A stretch of DNA of 64,000 bases from an uncultured Bacteroidia bacterium (GTDB taxonomy: Bacteria > Bacteroidota > Bacteroidia > Bacteroidales > UBA932). Positions 34,574 through 44,923 of this stretch are shown here, one piece after another (position 1 is the stretch's first letter; every line of letters starts with the position of its first letter). The DNA lies in NCBI GenBank assembly GCA_902779765.1, contig CACZCQ010000004.1, positions 62,001 to 126,000 of the forward strand. Reading direction: 5' to 3'. The position numbers and the translations under genes are program-made. The notes beneath the pieces are model-generated. The model did no database searches, had not been told where the DNA came from, and saw only the letters and a list, made by a program, of their open reading frames with translations.

Positions 34574-36220
34574 ATGAACAGGAAAAACCTCATAAAGATA
34601 GTTCTGATAACGGCACTGATGACTTTCCTTCCGGTAACAGGAAGTGCCCAGGTGCTGATCAGAGGCAAGCTCAAAAAGGAAAACGACAGCCTCAAAGTGC
34701 AGATAGACTCCCTGAAGAAGGCGATAGAGGAACTCCGCCAGGACATACTCCTGAAGGACAGCATCGCCAACGAGATGCTCGACATCTATGAGGAGAATGA
34801 GGACAAGAGCGCTGCCGGACTCAATCCGCAGGACTACAGCCCCGAGGTTACGGACAGCCTTCTCAACCTTTGGTACCTGCACAGGCAGGTCAACGAGGAC
34901 AACAGCGCGGAAGGCTACGACATGGATTCGATCCATTTCTCATCAAACGTATCCGATGCCGTGATGATGGAAAGGCTGAAGAACATGAATTCCTTCATCA
35001 CCCTCCCCTATAACGAGACGGTCAGGAACTACATGGTCCTGTATTCCGAGAAGATGCCCACCAAGATGAGCAACATCCTCGGACTCTGCCAGTACTACAT
35101 GCCCATATTCGAAGAAGTCTTCAACCAGTACAATCTTCCGGACGAACTGAAATATGTGGCCATAATCGAGTCGGCGCTCAATCCTGTGGCCGTTTCCAGG
35201 GCTGGTGCAAAGGGAATGTGGCAGTTCATGACTAACACCGCGAAGAGTTACGGCCTCGAGATCAATTCCTTCGTGGATGAGAGGCTGGACCCTTTCAAGG
35301 CATCCGACGCAGCTGCCCGCTACCTCGAAGACTCTTACCGTATATTCGGGGACTGGAACCTGGCGATATCCTCATACAACTGCGGCCCGGGCAATGTGAA
35401 CAAGGCCATCCGCAGGAGCGGACGGAGGGACTTCTGGTCCGTTTATGAATTCCTACCGCGCGAGACCAGAGGCTATGTCCCTGCTTTCGTAGGTGCCATG
35501 TACGCCATCAAGTACAGCAAGGAATACGGAATCACTCCGAATTCCGTGCAGATGCCAGCCCAGGTGGACACCTTCCAGATCCGCAAGAACCTCCATTTCG
35601 AGCAGATCAGCGATTTGGTCGGCATACCCGTGAGCGAACTCAAGGAACTCAACCCTCAGTACATCAAGGACGTGATCCCCGGCAACACGAAGCCTTACAT
35701 CCTTCGTCTGCCATACAATTACTCCAGCGCTTTCATCGCCAACGAGGATTCGATCTATACCCACAGGGCGGCCGAGCTCCTGAATCCCCAGACCCTGGTC
35801 AGCACCAAGCCCGCCAGTTCCGGCAGTTCAACCACAGGGACCAGGATATCATACAAGGTCAGAAGCGGCGATTCCCTGGGCAAGATCGCTTCGAGGCATC
35901 ATGTCACCGTGGCCCAGCTGAAGAGTTGGAACCATCTGAGGAGCAATACAATACGTGTAGGACAGCGGCTCTATATCTACAAGAACGGAGGTCCCGCCGT
36001 CTCATCTTCGCAGACCTCTTCCTCCCAGGCTTCATCTTCCAATTCCGCGGCCTCCCAGGCTTCATCATCGGACGGATATGTCACCTACAAGGTCCGCAAG
36101 GGTGACACCCTTTTCAAGATAGCCAGGCAGCATGGAGTATCCGCCGACCAGATAATGAAGTACAACGGAATCGGCGAGAAGATCCGCGAAGGACAGACCC
36201 TCAAGATCCCGAAGAAATAG
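34574..36220 (+). CDS. mltD: Membrane-bound lytic murein transglycosylase D with two LysM domains
   Basis: A 548-residue envelope enzyme. A signal peptide (ending GSAQ) is followed by a coiled-coil region (about 28-75). The SLT/GH23 catalytic domain (about 165-330) contains IIESALNPVAVSRAGAKG, MWQFM and AISSYNCGPGNV; the catalytic Glu is in IIESAL. Two LysM peptidoglycan-binding repeats (about 430-472 and 504-547) are joined by a Ser-rich linker (SSSQTSSSQASSSNSAAS). It cleaves glycan strands to 1,6-anhydro ends. Its stop is directly adjacent to the stop of the convergent gene at 36221. Confidence 0.94.
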   Translation: MNRKNLIKIVLITALMTFLPVTGSAQVLIRGKLKKENDSLKVQIDSLKKAIEELRQDILLKDSIANEMLDIYEENEDKSAAGLNPQDYSPEVTDSLLNLWYLHRQVNEDNSAEGYDMDSIHFSSNVSDAVMMERLKNMNSFITLPYNETVRNYMVLYSEKMPTKMSNILGLCQYYMPIFEEVFNQYNLPDELKYVAIIESALNPVAVSRAGAKGMWQFMTNTAKSYGLEINSFVDERLDPFKASDAAARYLEDSYRIFGDWNLAISSYNCGPGNVNKAIRRSGRRDFWSVYEFLPRETRGYVPAFVGAMYAIKYSKEYGITPNSVQMPAQVDTFQIRKNLHFEQISDLVGIPVSELKELNPQYIKDVIPGNTKPYILRLPYNYSSAFIANEDSIYTHRAAELLNPQTLVSTKPASSGSSTTGTRISYKVRSGDSLGKIASRHHVTVAQLKSWNHLRSNTIRVGQRLYIYKNGGPAVSSSQTSSSQASSSNSAASQASSSDGYVTYKVRKGDTLFKIARQHGVSADQIMKYNGIGEKIREGQTLKIPKK

Positions 36221-37987
36221 TCACAGCGTAAACATGACCTGAACCTTGGCCTCCATCCTCGCCGGCTTCGGTTCCGACATGAAAGGATATCTTACGGTCG
36301 AGACCCTGAAATAAGCTTTCAGGGTCTTAACCTTTTTGTTTCCGAACCTCAAACGGCCTCCTCCGACGGCGGACAGGCTGTATCCCCTGCCGTAATATGC
36401 GGGGACGTTGAAACTTCCGGGGGCATCCCTTTCATATGAGTATATCCGGTCATCCCAATTGTCCACGAAAAAGACTGTTCCCCTCAGGTATGCGGAATAA
36501 CCGGAAGCCTTCCTTCCTAATTCAACGTATGTCAATCCGGCCAGGGAGCGGCACAGGAGTCCTTCCAGCCTGAACCTGGCCTTCCAGGCCTCTCCTTCAG
36601 ATTCTCCGTATCTGGCCGAGATTCCCGTCCCGCACCAGTCGACGTCGATCCTCGCTCCGGTCCGGTACTTCAGGTATTCCTCATAGGGACGGTATCTTTC
36701 CGTGATACGGAAGGTCATCAGGGTCGAGGAAGAAAGCTGGAACGGGAACTTGAGGAAAAGCTTGCACTGCCTCCTGGAACTGTCGCTGTCCTTTACCGCT
36801 AGGTCCGCGGTCATCTGCATCCCGTACCTTTCCACACCCAGAGCGATCCCTTTCTCGTCCGAGTTCTTCGTCCAGCTCTTTACCGCTCCTGAATATTCAG
36901 GATCAAACCCGGACGGGTATCTGCGGATGACAGAGCTTATCCTCCAATCCTCTCCGACCGGGACCGAAACTCCTGCGACTGCTCCCAATCCCTTCCCGTG
37001 AAAGTCATATGCCGCTTCGCCGAAATAATCCCTCCCCTTCCTGTTCCACCTGAAATCCGATGACAGTTTTCCTCGTTCCCGTACCCCGTATGCAGTCAGG
37101 GAAACCTGGCCGCTGTGCCCATACCAGCTCACGCTAGCACCGGGAAGAATCTTGACGGAGTCATCCTTCCCCTCGCAGATGTTTCTCAGCCCGGGAAGCG
37201 ACATGAAGGCCGTTACTGTCCAACGCCCGAAAGAAGCATCCGCCGCAATGCCCCGGTGAGTACCCGTCCCCGACCATGAATATGACGGCGACAAGCCTGT
37301 CGGTCTCCGGCTGAAGGAAGATGATGAAGAAAAACCCGTCAGGGACAGCCCGCTCCATAGCGCCAGTCCCTGTCCGAAACGCAGGTTGTAGTCACCTATG
37401 ACAACGGTTCCAGGGTACTTCCTGCCATTCAGGAATGCGTCCATCGACCAGGATATCCCGGGGCCTTTCAAGGCTGCCGACAATCCCGCCTTATCCCCTG
37501 CCAGGAATTTGTATTTGGTTCCATATCTGAAGTCTCCTCCCCTGATTCCGGCCATCGCCAGCAGTTCCTGGCTGCTCCTGGATGATTCTCCGGAAAGTGC
37601 CCCGGGTGGGGAATTGCTCCGCAGGGAAACGAAATGCTTCAATGCCGAGACATACTCCGGGCTGAACCCCTCCACAGCCGCCAGTTCCGTGAAAGAAAGG
37701 ACGTCCCCGTTTCTGGAACGATAGTCTTCCAGGCTGGCGACCTGGTATCTGCTCAGGAGACCGCTTGAAAGCAGGAGCCTGCGCCCGGCCAGATTGATTT
37801 CCAGGGGATGGGAGATGTAATGCATGAATCCCTCCACTTCCTGCTCATCCAACTCCTCTTCCGTGGAGGCCCCTACAACCGTCATGATCGCTTTGATCTG
37901 GCTATCGGTCTGGGCTGGGACAGGAATGGGCACGCAGGTCTCCAGGAGCAGCAGGACGGGAAGCAGTTTTGTGATGCAGTTCTTCAT
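36221..37987 (-). CDS. Helix-hairpin-helix-containing probable outer-membrane barrel protein
   Basis: A 588-residue secreted protein (signal ending PVPAQ). Residues 45-125 hold ComEA-like helix-hairpin-helix units (EINLAGRRLLLSSGLLSRYQ; LSFTELAAVEGFSPEYVSAL). The usual Gly-x-Gly turns are weak. The rest is rich in alternating aromatic and polar strands and ends MEAKVQVMFTL, which fits an outer-membrane beta-barrel. This domain combination is common in Bacteroidota, but its role is not established. DNA binding is therefore uncertain. The gene diverges from hpt-adk and its 3' end abuts mltD. Confidence 0.7.
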   Translation of the reverse strand: MKNCITKLLPVLLLLETCVPIPVPAQTDSQIKAIMTVVGASTEEELDEQEVEGFMHYISHPLEINLAGRRLLLSSGLLSRYQVASLEDYRSRNGDVLSFTELAAVEGFSPEYVSALKHFVSLRSNSPPGALSGESSRSSQELLAMAGIRGGDFRYGTKYKFLAGDKAGLSAALKGPGISWSMDAFLNGRKYPGTVVIGDYNLRFGQGLALWSGLSLTGFSSSSSFSRRPTGLSPSYSWSGTGTHRGIAADASFGRWTVTAFMSLPGLRNICEGKDDSVKILPGASVSWYGHSGQVSLTAYGVRERGKLSSDFRWNRKGRDYFGEAAYDFHGKGLGAVAGVSVPVGEDWRISSVIRRYPSGFDPEYSGAVKSWTKNSDEKGIALGVERYGMQMTADLAVKDSDSSRRQCKLFLKFPFQLSSSTLMTFRITERYRPYEEYLKYRTGARIDVDWCGTGISARYGESEGEAWKARFRLEGLLCRSLAGLTYVELGRKASGYSAYLRGTVFFVDNWDDRIYSYERDAPGSFNVPAYYGRGYSLSAVGGGRLRFGNKKVKTLKAYFRVSTVRYPFMSEPKPARMEAKVQVMFTL

Positions 37988-38089
37988 ATTCGATGGTTTA
38001 GATGCGGTAATATAACCATAAAAGGAACGGCGGGGCAGGATAATAAGAAAAACGAGGGGTGATTATTTCTGTTTTTTTAAGGAATGTGC

Positions 38090-38097
38090 TATTTTTG
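38090..38097 (+). promoter_or_regulatory. -7 promoter element upstream of hpt-adk
   Basis: TATTTTTG matches the -7 consensus. The -33 region is only weakly recognisable (TTTC). The leader before ATG 38121 would be about 20 bases. Confidence 0.45.
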
Positions 38098-38120
38098 TTA
38101 TTATCAAACCAACAACTGCA

Positions 38121-39236
38121 ATGAGCAACGTCAGACTACACGACAAAACCTTCCGTCCTTTCATCGAATATGACAAGATCGAAGAAGCCATCGACAGGGT
38201 GGCTGCAAGAATCAACGAAGACTATCAAGGCAGCAAGGATGCCCCGGTCCTGCTTTGCGTCCTGAACGGCTCCATCCTGTTCACCGCCGAACTGATGAAA
38301 CGGCTCACATTCAAATGCGAGATCGTGTGCATCAAACTCACCTCCTATGTTGGGATAAAGTCCACAGGTGAAGTGAGGGACGTCATCGGAATGACAGGAA
38401 GCGTGGAGGGCAAGAGGGTCATAATCGTTGAAGACATCGTTGATTCCGGCCGTACCATCGAGAATCTCGTCAGGATCATGGAAGCCAACGGAGCGACCGA
38501 GACGAAGATCTGCACGATGCTCATGAAACCCGGATGCTACAAGCTCGACAAGAAACTGGATTATGTCGCAATGGAGATTCCCGACGACTTCATAGTCGGA
38601 TTCGGACTCGACTATGACGGTCTGGGCAGGAACATAAAGGATATTTACGTTTTGGACAGCGATATGAAATACTACATTCTATTCGGCCCTCCCGGTGCGG
38701 GCAAAGGCACCCAGGCCGCCGGCATGGCGGAAAGATTCAACCTCTGTCACATCTCCACCGGTGACCTTCTCCGCGGCGAGATGGCAAAGGGCAGCGAACT
38801 GGGCCTCAAGGCCAAGGCCCTCATCGAGGCAGGTGAGCTTGTGCCTGACGAGATCGTCGAAGGCATGATCGAGAACAAGTTCGACACTGTCAAGGATGTA
38901 TCCGGATTCCTCCTCGACGGTTTCCCGCGCACTATCGCGCAGGCTGAGGCCCTTGACAGGATGCTCGCCAAGAAAGGCGAGAGTGTCTCCGGAGTCGTTT
39001 CCCTCATGATTCCCGACGAGATGATCAAGGAAAGGATCAAGCACAGGGCAGCTATCGAAGGCCGTGCCGACGACGCTTCCGACGAGACCATCTCCAACAG
39101 GATCAAGACCTACCACGACAAGACCGAGCCTCTTGTGGACTACTACAAGAAGGCTGGGGCTTACAACGAGATCGACGGCACAGGAACCATCGATGAGGTC
39201 CGTGACCGCATTGCCCTGCTGATGGAAAGGATCTAG
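38121..39236 (+). CDS. Fused hypoxanthine phosphoribosyltransferase-adenylate kinase
   Basis: One 371-residue frame joins two purine enzymes. Residues 1-181 are Hpt: the PRPP loop VIIVEDIVDSGRTIENL and the C-terminal FGLDYDGLGRNIKDIYVLD are complete. Residues 182-371 are a short adenylate kinase: P-loop FGPPGAGKGTQ, the AMP site STGDLLRGEMAKGSELG and LLDGFPRT. The join is VLDSD|MKYYILF with no linker. The internal ATG (38664) could also start Adk alone. Hpt makes IMP or GMP from bases; Adk balances AMP, ADP and ATP. The genes are adjacent but separate in many relatives, so loss of a stop codon probably created the fusion. Confidence 0.93.
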   Translation: MSNVRLHDKTFRPFIEYDKIEEAIDRVAARINEDYQGSKDAPVLLCVLNGSILFTAELMKRLTFKCEIVCIKLTSYVGIKSTGEVRDVIGMTGSVEGKRVIIVEDIVDSGRTIENLVRIMEANGATETKICTMLMKPGCYKLDKKLDYVAMEIPDDFIVGFGLDYDGLGRNIKDIYVLDSDMKYYILFGPPGAGKGTQAAGMAERFNLCHISTGDLLRGEMAKGSELGLKAKALIEAGELVPDEIVEGMIENKFDTVKDVSGFLLDGFPRTIAQAEALDRMLAKKGESVSGVVSLMIPDEMIKERIKHRAAIEGRADDASDETISNRIKTYHDKTEPLVDYYKKAGAYNEIDGTGTIDEVRDRIALLMERI

Positions 39237-39248
39237 CCCCGGACAGAA

Positions 39249-40922
39249 ATGCTCATCGCGCTGAAATTACTTGGGTCGATAGCCCTGCTCATCTACGGAA
39301 TGAAGGTGATGAGCGAGGCCCTTCAGAAGATGGCCGGCCCCCAGCTTCGCCACCTGCTCGGAAAGATGACCACCAACCGGTTTTCCGGGGTCACCACAGG
39401 AGCGCTCGTGACTGTTGCCGTCCAGTCTTCAGCAGCAACCACGGTAATGACCGTGTCTTTCGTCAATGCGGCCTTGCTGACACTTGCCCAGGCGATTTCC
39501 GTCATCATGGGTGCCAATATCGGCACGACCATGTCTGCATGGATCATGTCCGCCGGCTTCTCTTTCAACATTACCAATCTGGTATGGCCAGCCTTCCTGA
39601 TAGGCATCATACTCATCCAGACGGGTAAGCACCGTTACGTCGGAGATTTCCTCTTCGGCCTTTCCTTCCTGCTCTTCGCTCTCGGAATGCTGAAGGCGAC
39701 CGGCATCGAGATGGACCTGGCCAATAAACCGGCGGTGGTCAATTTCTTCTCGTCATTCGATTCCGGGAGTTACTGGACGATCCTGCTTTTCCTACTTATA
39801 GGATCGGTCCTGACCTGCATAGCGCAGTCATCCGCCGCACTGATGGCGATCACCATGGTCCTGTGCACGACGGGCGCGATAACGATCTTCCAGGGTATCG
39901 CCCTTGTCATGGGAGAAAACATAGGTACGACCGTAACAGCCAACATGGCTGCCATGTCAGCCAATACCCAGGCCCGCAGGGCGGCTCTCGCCCACCTGCT
40001 TTTCAATGTCTTCGGTGTCATGTGGGTCCTGGTTGTCTTCTTCCCCTTCGTCAGGATGGTCTGCTCCCTTGTTGGCCTTGACACCACGGCTTCTACGCAG
40101 AGCACTGCCAAGCTGTCGTTCGCGCTGGCAATGTTCCATACCGCGTTCAATGTGATCAACACGGCGCTCCTGATCGGATTCATACCCCAGATCGAAAAGA
40201 TCGTATGCTCGATCATCAAGCCCAAGAAGGCCGAGGAAGATGAGGAATCCCGTCTGCAGTACATCAAGGGCGGTCTGATGAAGACCCCGGAAATATCAGT
40301 GCTGCAGGCACAGAAGGAGATCGAGGTGTTCGGAATGCGCATGGCCAGGATGTTCGGAATGTTGAAGGACCTCTACAATGCCCATGATGATGACGCCACG
40401 TTCAAGTCTGTCTTCGACAGGATCGAGAAGTACGAGGGAATAAGCGACAACATGGAGAACGAGATCGGTCACTATCTCAGCCAGGTAGGCGAAGCCCACC
40501 TGTCCGACGACACCAAGGACAAGATACGTTCGATGCTCCGCCAGATCGGCGAGCTCGAGAGCATTGGTGACAGTTGCTACAATCTCGCCAGGATCCAGAA
40601 AAGAGGGCGCGAGAACAAGACAGTCCTCACGAAGGAACAGGGAGAAAGCGCTGACAGGATGTTCACCCTGGTACAGGAAGCCATGTCCAGGATGAACATG
40701 ATCCTCTCCGGCCGGAAGGAAGACTTTGACATTTCAGTCTCCGATGAGATCGAGGCCAGGATCAATGCCGAAAGGGACCGCCTCAAGGTCAGCGGAGTCC
40801 AGGACATTGCATCATACGAAAGCTCCGCCCTGCTCATCGACCTCGCCAGCGAGTTCGAGAAGACCGGCGACTATGTGATGAACGTTGTCGAGGCCCGTCT
40901 GGGCGTGGACAGGAACAATTAA
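39249..40922 (+). CDS. Na+/phosphate cotransporter family protein with PhoU-like domain
   Basis: A 557-residue inner-membrane protein of the NptA/YjbB type. Two inverted repeats carry the QSSAATT (about 57-63) and QSSAALMAITMVLC (about 196-209) motifs, each followed by GxNIGTT (NIGTTMSAW and NIGTTVTAN). Residues after about 350 form a soluble helical PhoU-like domain. The family exports or imports phosphate with sodium; direction is unknown. It follows hpt-adk by 12 bp and precedes the GH88 gene by 7 bp. Confidence 0.9.
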   Translation: MLIALKLLGSIALLIYGMKVMSEALQKMAGPQLRHLLGKMTTNRFSGVTTGALVTVAVQSSAATTVMTVSFVNAALLTLAQAISVIMGANIGTTMSAWIMSAGFSFNITNLVWPAFLIGIILIQTGKHRYVGDFLFGLSFLLFALGMLKATGIEMDLANKPAVVNFFSSFDSGSYWTILLFLLIGSVLTCIAQSSAALMAITMVLCTTGAITIFQGIALVMGENIGTTVTANMAAMSANTQARRAALAHLLFNVFGVMWVLVVFFPFVRMVCSLVGLDTTASTQSTAKLSFALAMFHTAFNVINTALLIGFIPQIEKIVCSIIKPKKAEEDEESRLQYIKGGLMKTPEISVLQAQKEIEVFGMRMARMFGMLKDLYNAHDDDATFKSVFDRIEKYEGISDNMENEIGHYLSQVGEAHLSDDTKDKIRSMLRQIGELESIGDSCYNLARIQKRGRENKTVLTKEQGESADRMFTLVQEAMSRMNMILSGRKEDFDISVSDEIEARINAERDRLKVSGVQDIASYESSALLIDLASEFEKTGDYVMNVVEARLGVDRNN

Positions 40923-40929
40923 TACAATT

Positions 40930-43266
40930 ATGGTAAGACTTCTTCTGGCAGCCCTGTTGGGGATACTGTCCAATCCGGTATTCCCCGATACGCGCGAATC
41001 CTTGCAGGCAATGGTCGATCTCGGTTTGGAAAGGGCTGAAACACAGGCCCTTATCCTTGCCGATAATCTCAAGGAAAACAATGATGCCCTCCCGCGCACC
41101 TGGGAAGACGGCAAACTGAAGACTACCTCATATTCAGGATGGGTTTCTGGCTTCTTCCCCGGAGTACTGTGGATGCTTTACGAGCAGACCGGACGTAACG
41201 AGTTCCGGGAATATGCCGAAATGTACACCGCCAGGGTCGAGCCCGCAAAGAAACTGACCAATACCCACGACCTTGGATTCATGCTTATGTCCAGCTTCGG
41301 GCAGGGGTACAGGATCACGGGCGATCCGCACTACCTTGAGGTAATCCATGAAGGGGCCGACAGCCTTCTCACCAGATGGAATCCTTCCCTGGGAGTCATG
41401 ATGTCCTGGAACCCCAACGCAAGATGGAAATTCCCCGTCATCATAGACAACATGATGAACCTCGAAATGCTTTGCTTCTGCAGCAAGGCCTTCGGGGACA
41501 GGCATTATGAAGAGATCGCCGGAAAGCACGCCAGGACCACGATCCTCAACCACTTCAGGAAAGACGGATCGACCTGGCATGTGGTTTCGTACGACCCCGA
41601 TAAGGGTGAGGTCCAGGTAAAGAACACCGCACAGGGCTATTCGGATGACAGTGCCTGGTCGCGTGGACAGGCCTGGGGACTCTACGGGTATACCATGATG
41701 TACAGGGAAACCCTAGATCCGGCTTTCCTGGAGCAGGCCAGGATAATCGGCCGTTTCATAAAAAGCCATCCCAACCTGCCGGAAGACAAGGTACCCTGCT
41801 GGGATTTCAATGCTCCCGGAGCACCTGATACCCAGAGGGATGCTTCTTCCGCAGCTATCATGGCCTCGGCCTTCATCGAGCTTAGCCGGATCGATCCGAG
41901 TAACGAATCCGGGGAATGGCTAGACCTGGCCATCCGGCAGCTCAGGACCCTCAGCTCTCCCGAGTTCCTCGCCGGACCAGGAGAACAAGGAGGATTCCTG
42001 CTGAAACACAGTGTCGGCAGCCTGCCCGGCAAATCCGAGGTAGACGTTCCCCTCACGTACGCAGACTATTATTACATAGAAGCCCTTATCCGCCTGAAGG
42101 AGCTGCTTGCCCGTCCGGACGGGGCGGATGACAGGAGAAAATGGGTTGCATCCCTGACCAGGATCGCAGAGCCGGTGCTGGTAAACCTTGCTGCGGGCAC
42201 CTTGAAGGCGAACATGCCCTATGAGACTGTCAACAAGGATAAAAGCCATCGCTATGTTTCCTATCTGGAAGCAGTAGGACGGACCATCTGCGGGATAGCT
42301 CCCTGGCTTGAACTCGGTCCTGATGATACGGAAGAAGGGAAACTGAGGGAACGCTTCATAAGACTGACGGTCGAAGGGCTCAGGAACGCGGTGGATCCTT
42401 CATCTCCCGACTACCTGACCTTCGGCGGAAAAGCCGGGCAACCCCTTGTTGATGCCGCTTTCCTGGCAGAGGGAGTCCTGAGGGCTCCGACACAGATATG
42501 GGGCAGGCTGGACGACAAGACCCGTAAACGGCTCATCGACGAATGGAAGCGGTCCAGGGAGATCAAGCCCGCGGAAAGCAACTGGCTGCTGTTCGCATCC
42601 ACCGTGGAAGCCGCCCTGCTGGAATTCTCCGGTGAGTATGACAGGGAACGTCTCTACTACGGTGTCAACCGATTCCGCAACGACTGGTATAAGGGTGATG
42701 CCTGGTACGGTGACGGTCAGGACTTGCATCTGGACTTCTACAACAGCCTCGTAATCCATCCTATGCTTACGGAGGTCCTGGGCATAATCGAGAAACACGG
42801 TCTTGAAGGAGCTGAATTCCTTTCTGTCCAGAAAAAGCGTCTCGGAAGGTTTGCCGCGGAACTTGAGCGTATGATCTCCCCTGAAGGCACATATCCTGTG
42901 ATAGGCCGTTCCATTTCATACCGGTTCGGCTCATTCCATGCCCTCGCCGACGCTGCCTGGCTCCATCTGCTTCCCCCGGACCTGAGTCCGGCACAGGTCA
43001 GATGCGCATTGACGGCTGTCATCGACAGGCAGCTTGCGGCGAAAGGGACCTTCGATCCAGAGGGCTGGCTCAGGGTCGGATATTCAGGAAGGCAGGTGAA
43101 TATGGGTGAAACCTATATCAATACCGGCAGCCTGTACCTTTGCACCACGGCATTCCTCCCCCTCGGTCTTCCTGCAGACGACCCGTTCTGGAGTGCGCCT
43201 GCCCGTGACTGGACTTCAAAGAAAGCCTGGAGCGGGATCGATGTCGGTTCAGACCATGCACTCTGA
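40930..43266 (+). CDS. Fusion of GH88 unsaturated glucuronyl hydrolase and DUF2264 domain
   Basis: A 778-residue protein counted from ATG 40930 ([15 protein letters not shown], a short signal-like segment); an earlier in-frame ATG (40885) lies inside the transporter gene. Residues about 20-385 are a GH88 alpha6/alpha6 barrel. The two catalytic Asp candidates are Asp114 (TNTHDLGFM) and Asp173 ([11 protein letters not shown]), 59 residues apart, close to characterised unsaturated glucuronyl hydrolases. Residues about 400-775 match DUF2264 ([37 protein letters not shown]). GH88 removes unsaturated uronic acids left by lyases. No lyase is nearby, so the substrate is unclear. Confidence 0.85.
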   Translation: MVRLLLAALLGILSNPVFPDTRESLQAMVDLGLERAETQALILADNLKENNDALPRTWEDGKLKTTSYSGWVSGFFPGVLWMLYEQTGRNEFREYAEMYTARVEPAKKLTNTHDLGFMLMSSFGQGYRITGDPHYLEVIHEGADSLLTRWNPSLGVMMSWNPNARWKFPVIIDNMMNLEMLCFCSKAFGDRHYEEIAGKHARTTILNHFRKDGSTWHVVSYDPDKGEVQVKNTAQGYSDDSAWSRGQAWGLYGYTMMYRETLDPAFLEQARIIGRFIKSHPNLPEDKVPCWDFNAPGAPDTQRDASSAAIMASAFIELSRIDPSNESGEWLDLAIRQLRTLSSPEFLAGPGEQGGFLLKHSVGSLPGKSEVDVPLTYADYYYIEALIRLKELLARPDGADDRRKWVASLTRIAEPVLVNLAAGTLKANMPYETVNKDKSHRYVSYLEAVGRTICGIAPWLELGPDDTEEGKLRERFIRLTVEGLRNAVDPSSPDYLTFGGKAGQPLVDAAFLAEGVLRAPTQIWGRLDDKTRKRLIDEWKRSREIKPAESNWLLFASTVEAALLEFSGEYDRERLYYGVNRFRNDWYKGDAWYGDGQDLHLDFYNSLVIHPMLTEVLGIIEKHGLEGAEFLSVQKKRLGRFAAELERMISPEGTYPVIGRSISYRFGSFHALADAAWLHLLPPDLSPAQVRCALTAVIDRQLAAKGTFDPEGWLRVGYSGRQVNMGETYINTGSLYLCTTAFLPLGLPADDPFWSAPARDWTSKKAWSGIDVGSDHAL

Positions 43267-43283
43267 TTCTGCAAAATAATACC

Positions 43284-43291
43284 TACCTTTG
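43284..43291 (+). promoter_or_regulatory. -7 promoter element of obgE
   Basis: TACCTTTG matches the -7 consensus, and the -33 region is weak. The obgE ATG is only eight bases after the box, so the leader would be just a few bases. Confidence 0.45.
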
Positions 43292-43298
43292 CGGTGCC

Positions 43299-44291
43299 AT
43301 GCCAGATTCCAATTTCATAGACTACGTCAAGATCTACTGCGCCTCCGGACACGGCGGTGCCGGATCGATGCATCTCCACAGGGCCAAATATGTTCCCAAG
43401 GGCGGTCCTGACGGCGGTGACGGCGGCCGCGGAGGCCATATCATCCTTCATGCAAACCCGCAGTTCTGGACCCTGATCCATCTGAAGTACCGCAAGCACG
43501 TCAAGGCTGAAAACGGCGGCCACGGAGAAGGAGGGCTCAGGAAGGGCAAGAACGGCGAAGACATAATCCTTGAAGTTCCCGTAGGCACCGTAGCCAAGGA
43601 TGCCGAGACGGAGGAGGTGCTCTTCGAAATGATGGAACCCGGAGAGGAAAGGATTTTGTGCAAGGGCGGCCGTGGTGGCCTCGGCAACAATAATTTCAAG
43701 TCCGCTACGAACCAGACCCCGCGCTATGCTCAACCCGGCGAGGAGGGCGAGGAGGGGTGGTTCATCCTGGAACTGAAACTTCTTGCCGACGTCGGACTGG
43801 TCGGCTTCCCCAACGCAGGTAAATCGACGTTGCTGGCAGCAGTGACTGCAGCCAAGCCAAAGATCGCGAATTACGCCTTCACTACCCTGGAGCCGAATCT
43901 CGGTATAGTCAGTTATTACGATGACAAGTCCTTCGTCATGGCCGATATTCCGGGGATCATCGAAGGTGCCCACGAAGGGAAAGGAATCGGACTGCGTTTC
44001 TTGAGGCATATCGAAAGGAATTCCGTGCTGCTGTTCATGGTATCTGCGGAAGAGGATGACATAGCTGCCGGATATCGTACCCTGCTGAAGGAGTTGGAGG
44101 AATACAATCCCGAACTCCTGGACAAAGAGCGCGTCCTGGCCGTGACCAAGTGTGACATGATCGACAAGGAGATCGAATCCCAGATCGAGCCCGGGCTTCC
44201 AAAGGGAATCCCTCACGTTTTCATATCTTCCGTTTCAGGAGAGGGGCTGAAGGAACTCAAGGAACTGCTATGGACGGCTCTTCAGTCATAG
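43299..44291 (+). CDS. obgE: GTPase Obg (ObgE/CgtA)
   Basis: A 330-residue ribosome-associated GTPase. The glycine-rich Obg fold (1-158) has [16 protein letters not shown] and [14 protein letters not shown]. The G domain has G1 GFPNAGKST (about 169-177), G3 DIPG and G4 TKCD. It lacks the optional C-terminal OCT domain. It acts in 50S assembly and stress signalling. Its 3' end overlaps the PAP2 phosphatase gene by 22 bases. Confidence 0.96.
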   Translation: MPDSNFIDYVKIYCASGHGGAGSMHLHRAKYVPKGGPDGGDGGRGGHIILHANPQFWTLIHLKYRKHVKAENGGHGEGGLRKGKNGEDIILEVPVGTVAKDAETEEVLFEMMEPGEERILCKGGRGGLGNNNFKSATNQTPRYAQPGEEGEEGWFILELKLLADVGLVGFPNAGKSTLLAAVTAAKPKIANYAFTTLEPNLGIVSYYDDKSFVMADIPGIIEGAHEGKGIGLRFLRHIERNSVLLFMVSAEEDDIAAGYRTLLKELEEYNPELLDKERVLAVTKCDMIDKEIESQIEPGLPKGIPHVFISSVSGEGLKELKELLWTALQS

Positions 44292-44923
44292 GACAGCTCC
44301 ATAGCGCCGACCAGGAGATAACCCTTCTCATCAACGGCTGGACCTCCCCCTGGGCGGACAGTTTCTGGATGATGATGTCGGACAAACTGTTCTGGATTCC
44401 GGCATACCTTGTCTGCGTTTATTTCCTTTTCACAAGGCTCGGATGGAAGAAGGCCCTGATTGTCCTTGCATCTGCAGCGATCGCATTCGCGGTCTGCGAC
44501 CAACTGTCGAACATCGTCAAGCACGCCGTAATCAGGCTGCGGCCCAGCTATTCGGTCAGGATGCTGGACGGAGGGTTGAACGTTCTCGAAAAACGCGGAG
44601 GATTCTACGGGTTCTTTTCTGCCCATGCGGCCAATGCATTCGCCATCGCGGTCTGCCTCACCATGGGTTTCCGCAATGACAGGTCGCATACATATAACGC
44701 ATTCAGCAGATGGGCCGTCATCTGGGCCACTCTGGTAGCCGTCAGCCGTATCTTTGTCGGGAAACACTACCTGGGAGACGTAATCGTAGGGACCGTCATC
44801 GGAGTGGCGGTCGGCTACTCCGCCGGAATGGCTGCCAGGTATCTGATCGATAAGCTTTTCCCTATAGCTCCGGAAGGACTTTCTCCATCTGGATCCCCCT
44901 TGAACCCTTCACAAGGATCGTAG
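44270..44923 (+). CDS. PAP2-family membrane phosphatase
   Basis: A 217-residue protein with about five to six membrane helices. The three phosphatase motifs are [20 protein letters not shown] (motif PSGH is SAHA here) and [13 protein letters not shown], which supplies the catalytic His and Asp. Members dephosphorylate undecaprenyl diphosphate, phosphatidylglycerol phosphate or lipid A. The substrate is unknown. The start overlaps obgE by 22 bases and the last 62 bases overlap the convergent murF. Confidence 0.88.
   Translation: MDGSSVIGQLHSADQEITLLINGWTSPWADSFWMMMSDKLFWIPAYLVCVYFLFTRLGWKKALIVLASAAIAFAVCDQLSNIVKHAVIRLRPSYSVRMLDGGLNVLEKRGGFYGFFSAHAANAFAIAVCLTMGFRNDRSHTYNAFSRWAVIWATLVAVSRIFVGKHYLGDVIVGTVIGVAVGYSAGMAARYLIDKLFPIAPEGLSPSGSPLNPSQGS

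Noticed and set aside
42370-42390. Third copy of the priA/murF repeat in the GH88-DUF2264 gene
   Set aside because: Only a short stretch (GTCGAAGGGCTCAGG-like) resembles one arm and no palindrome is present; chance similarity is likely.
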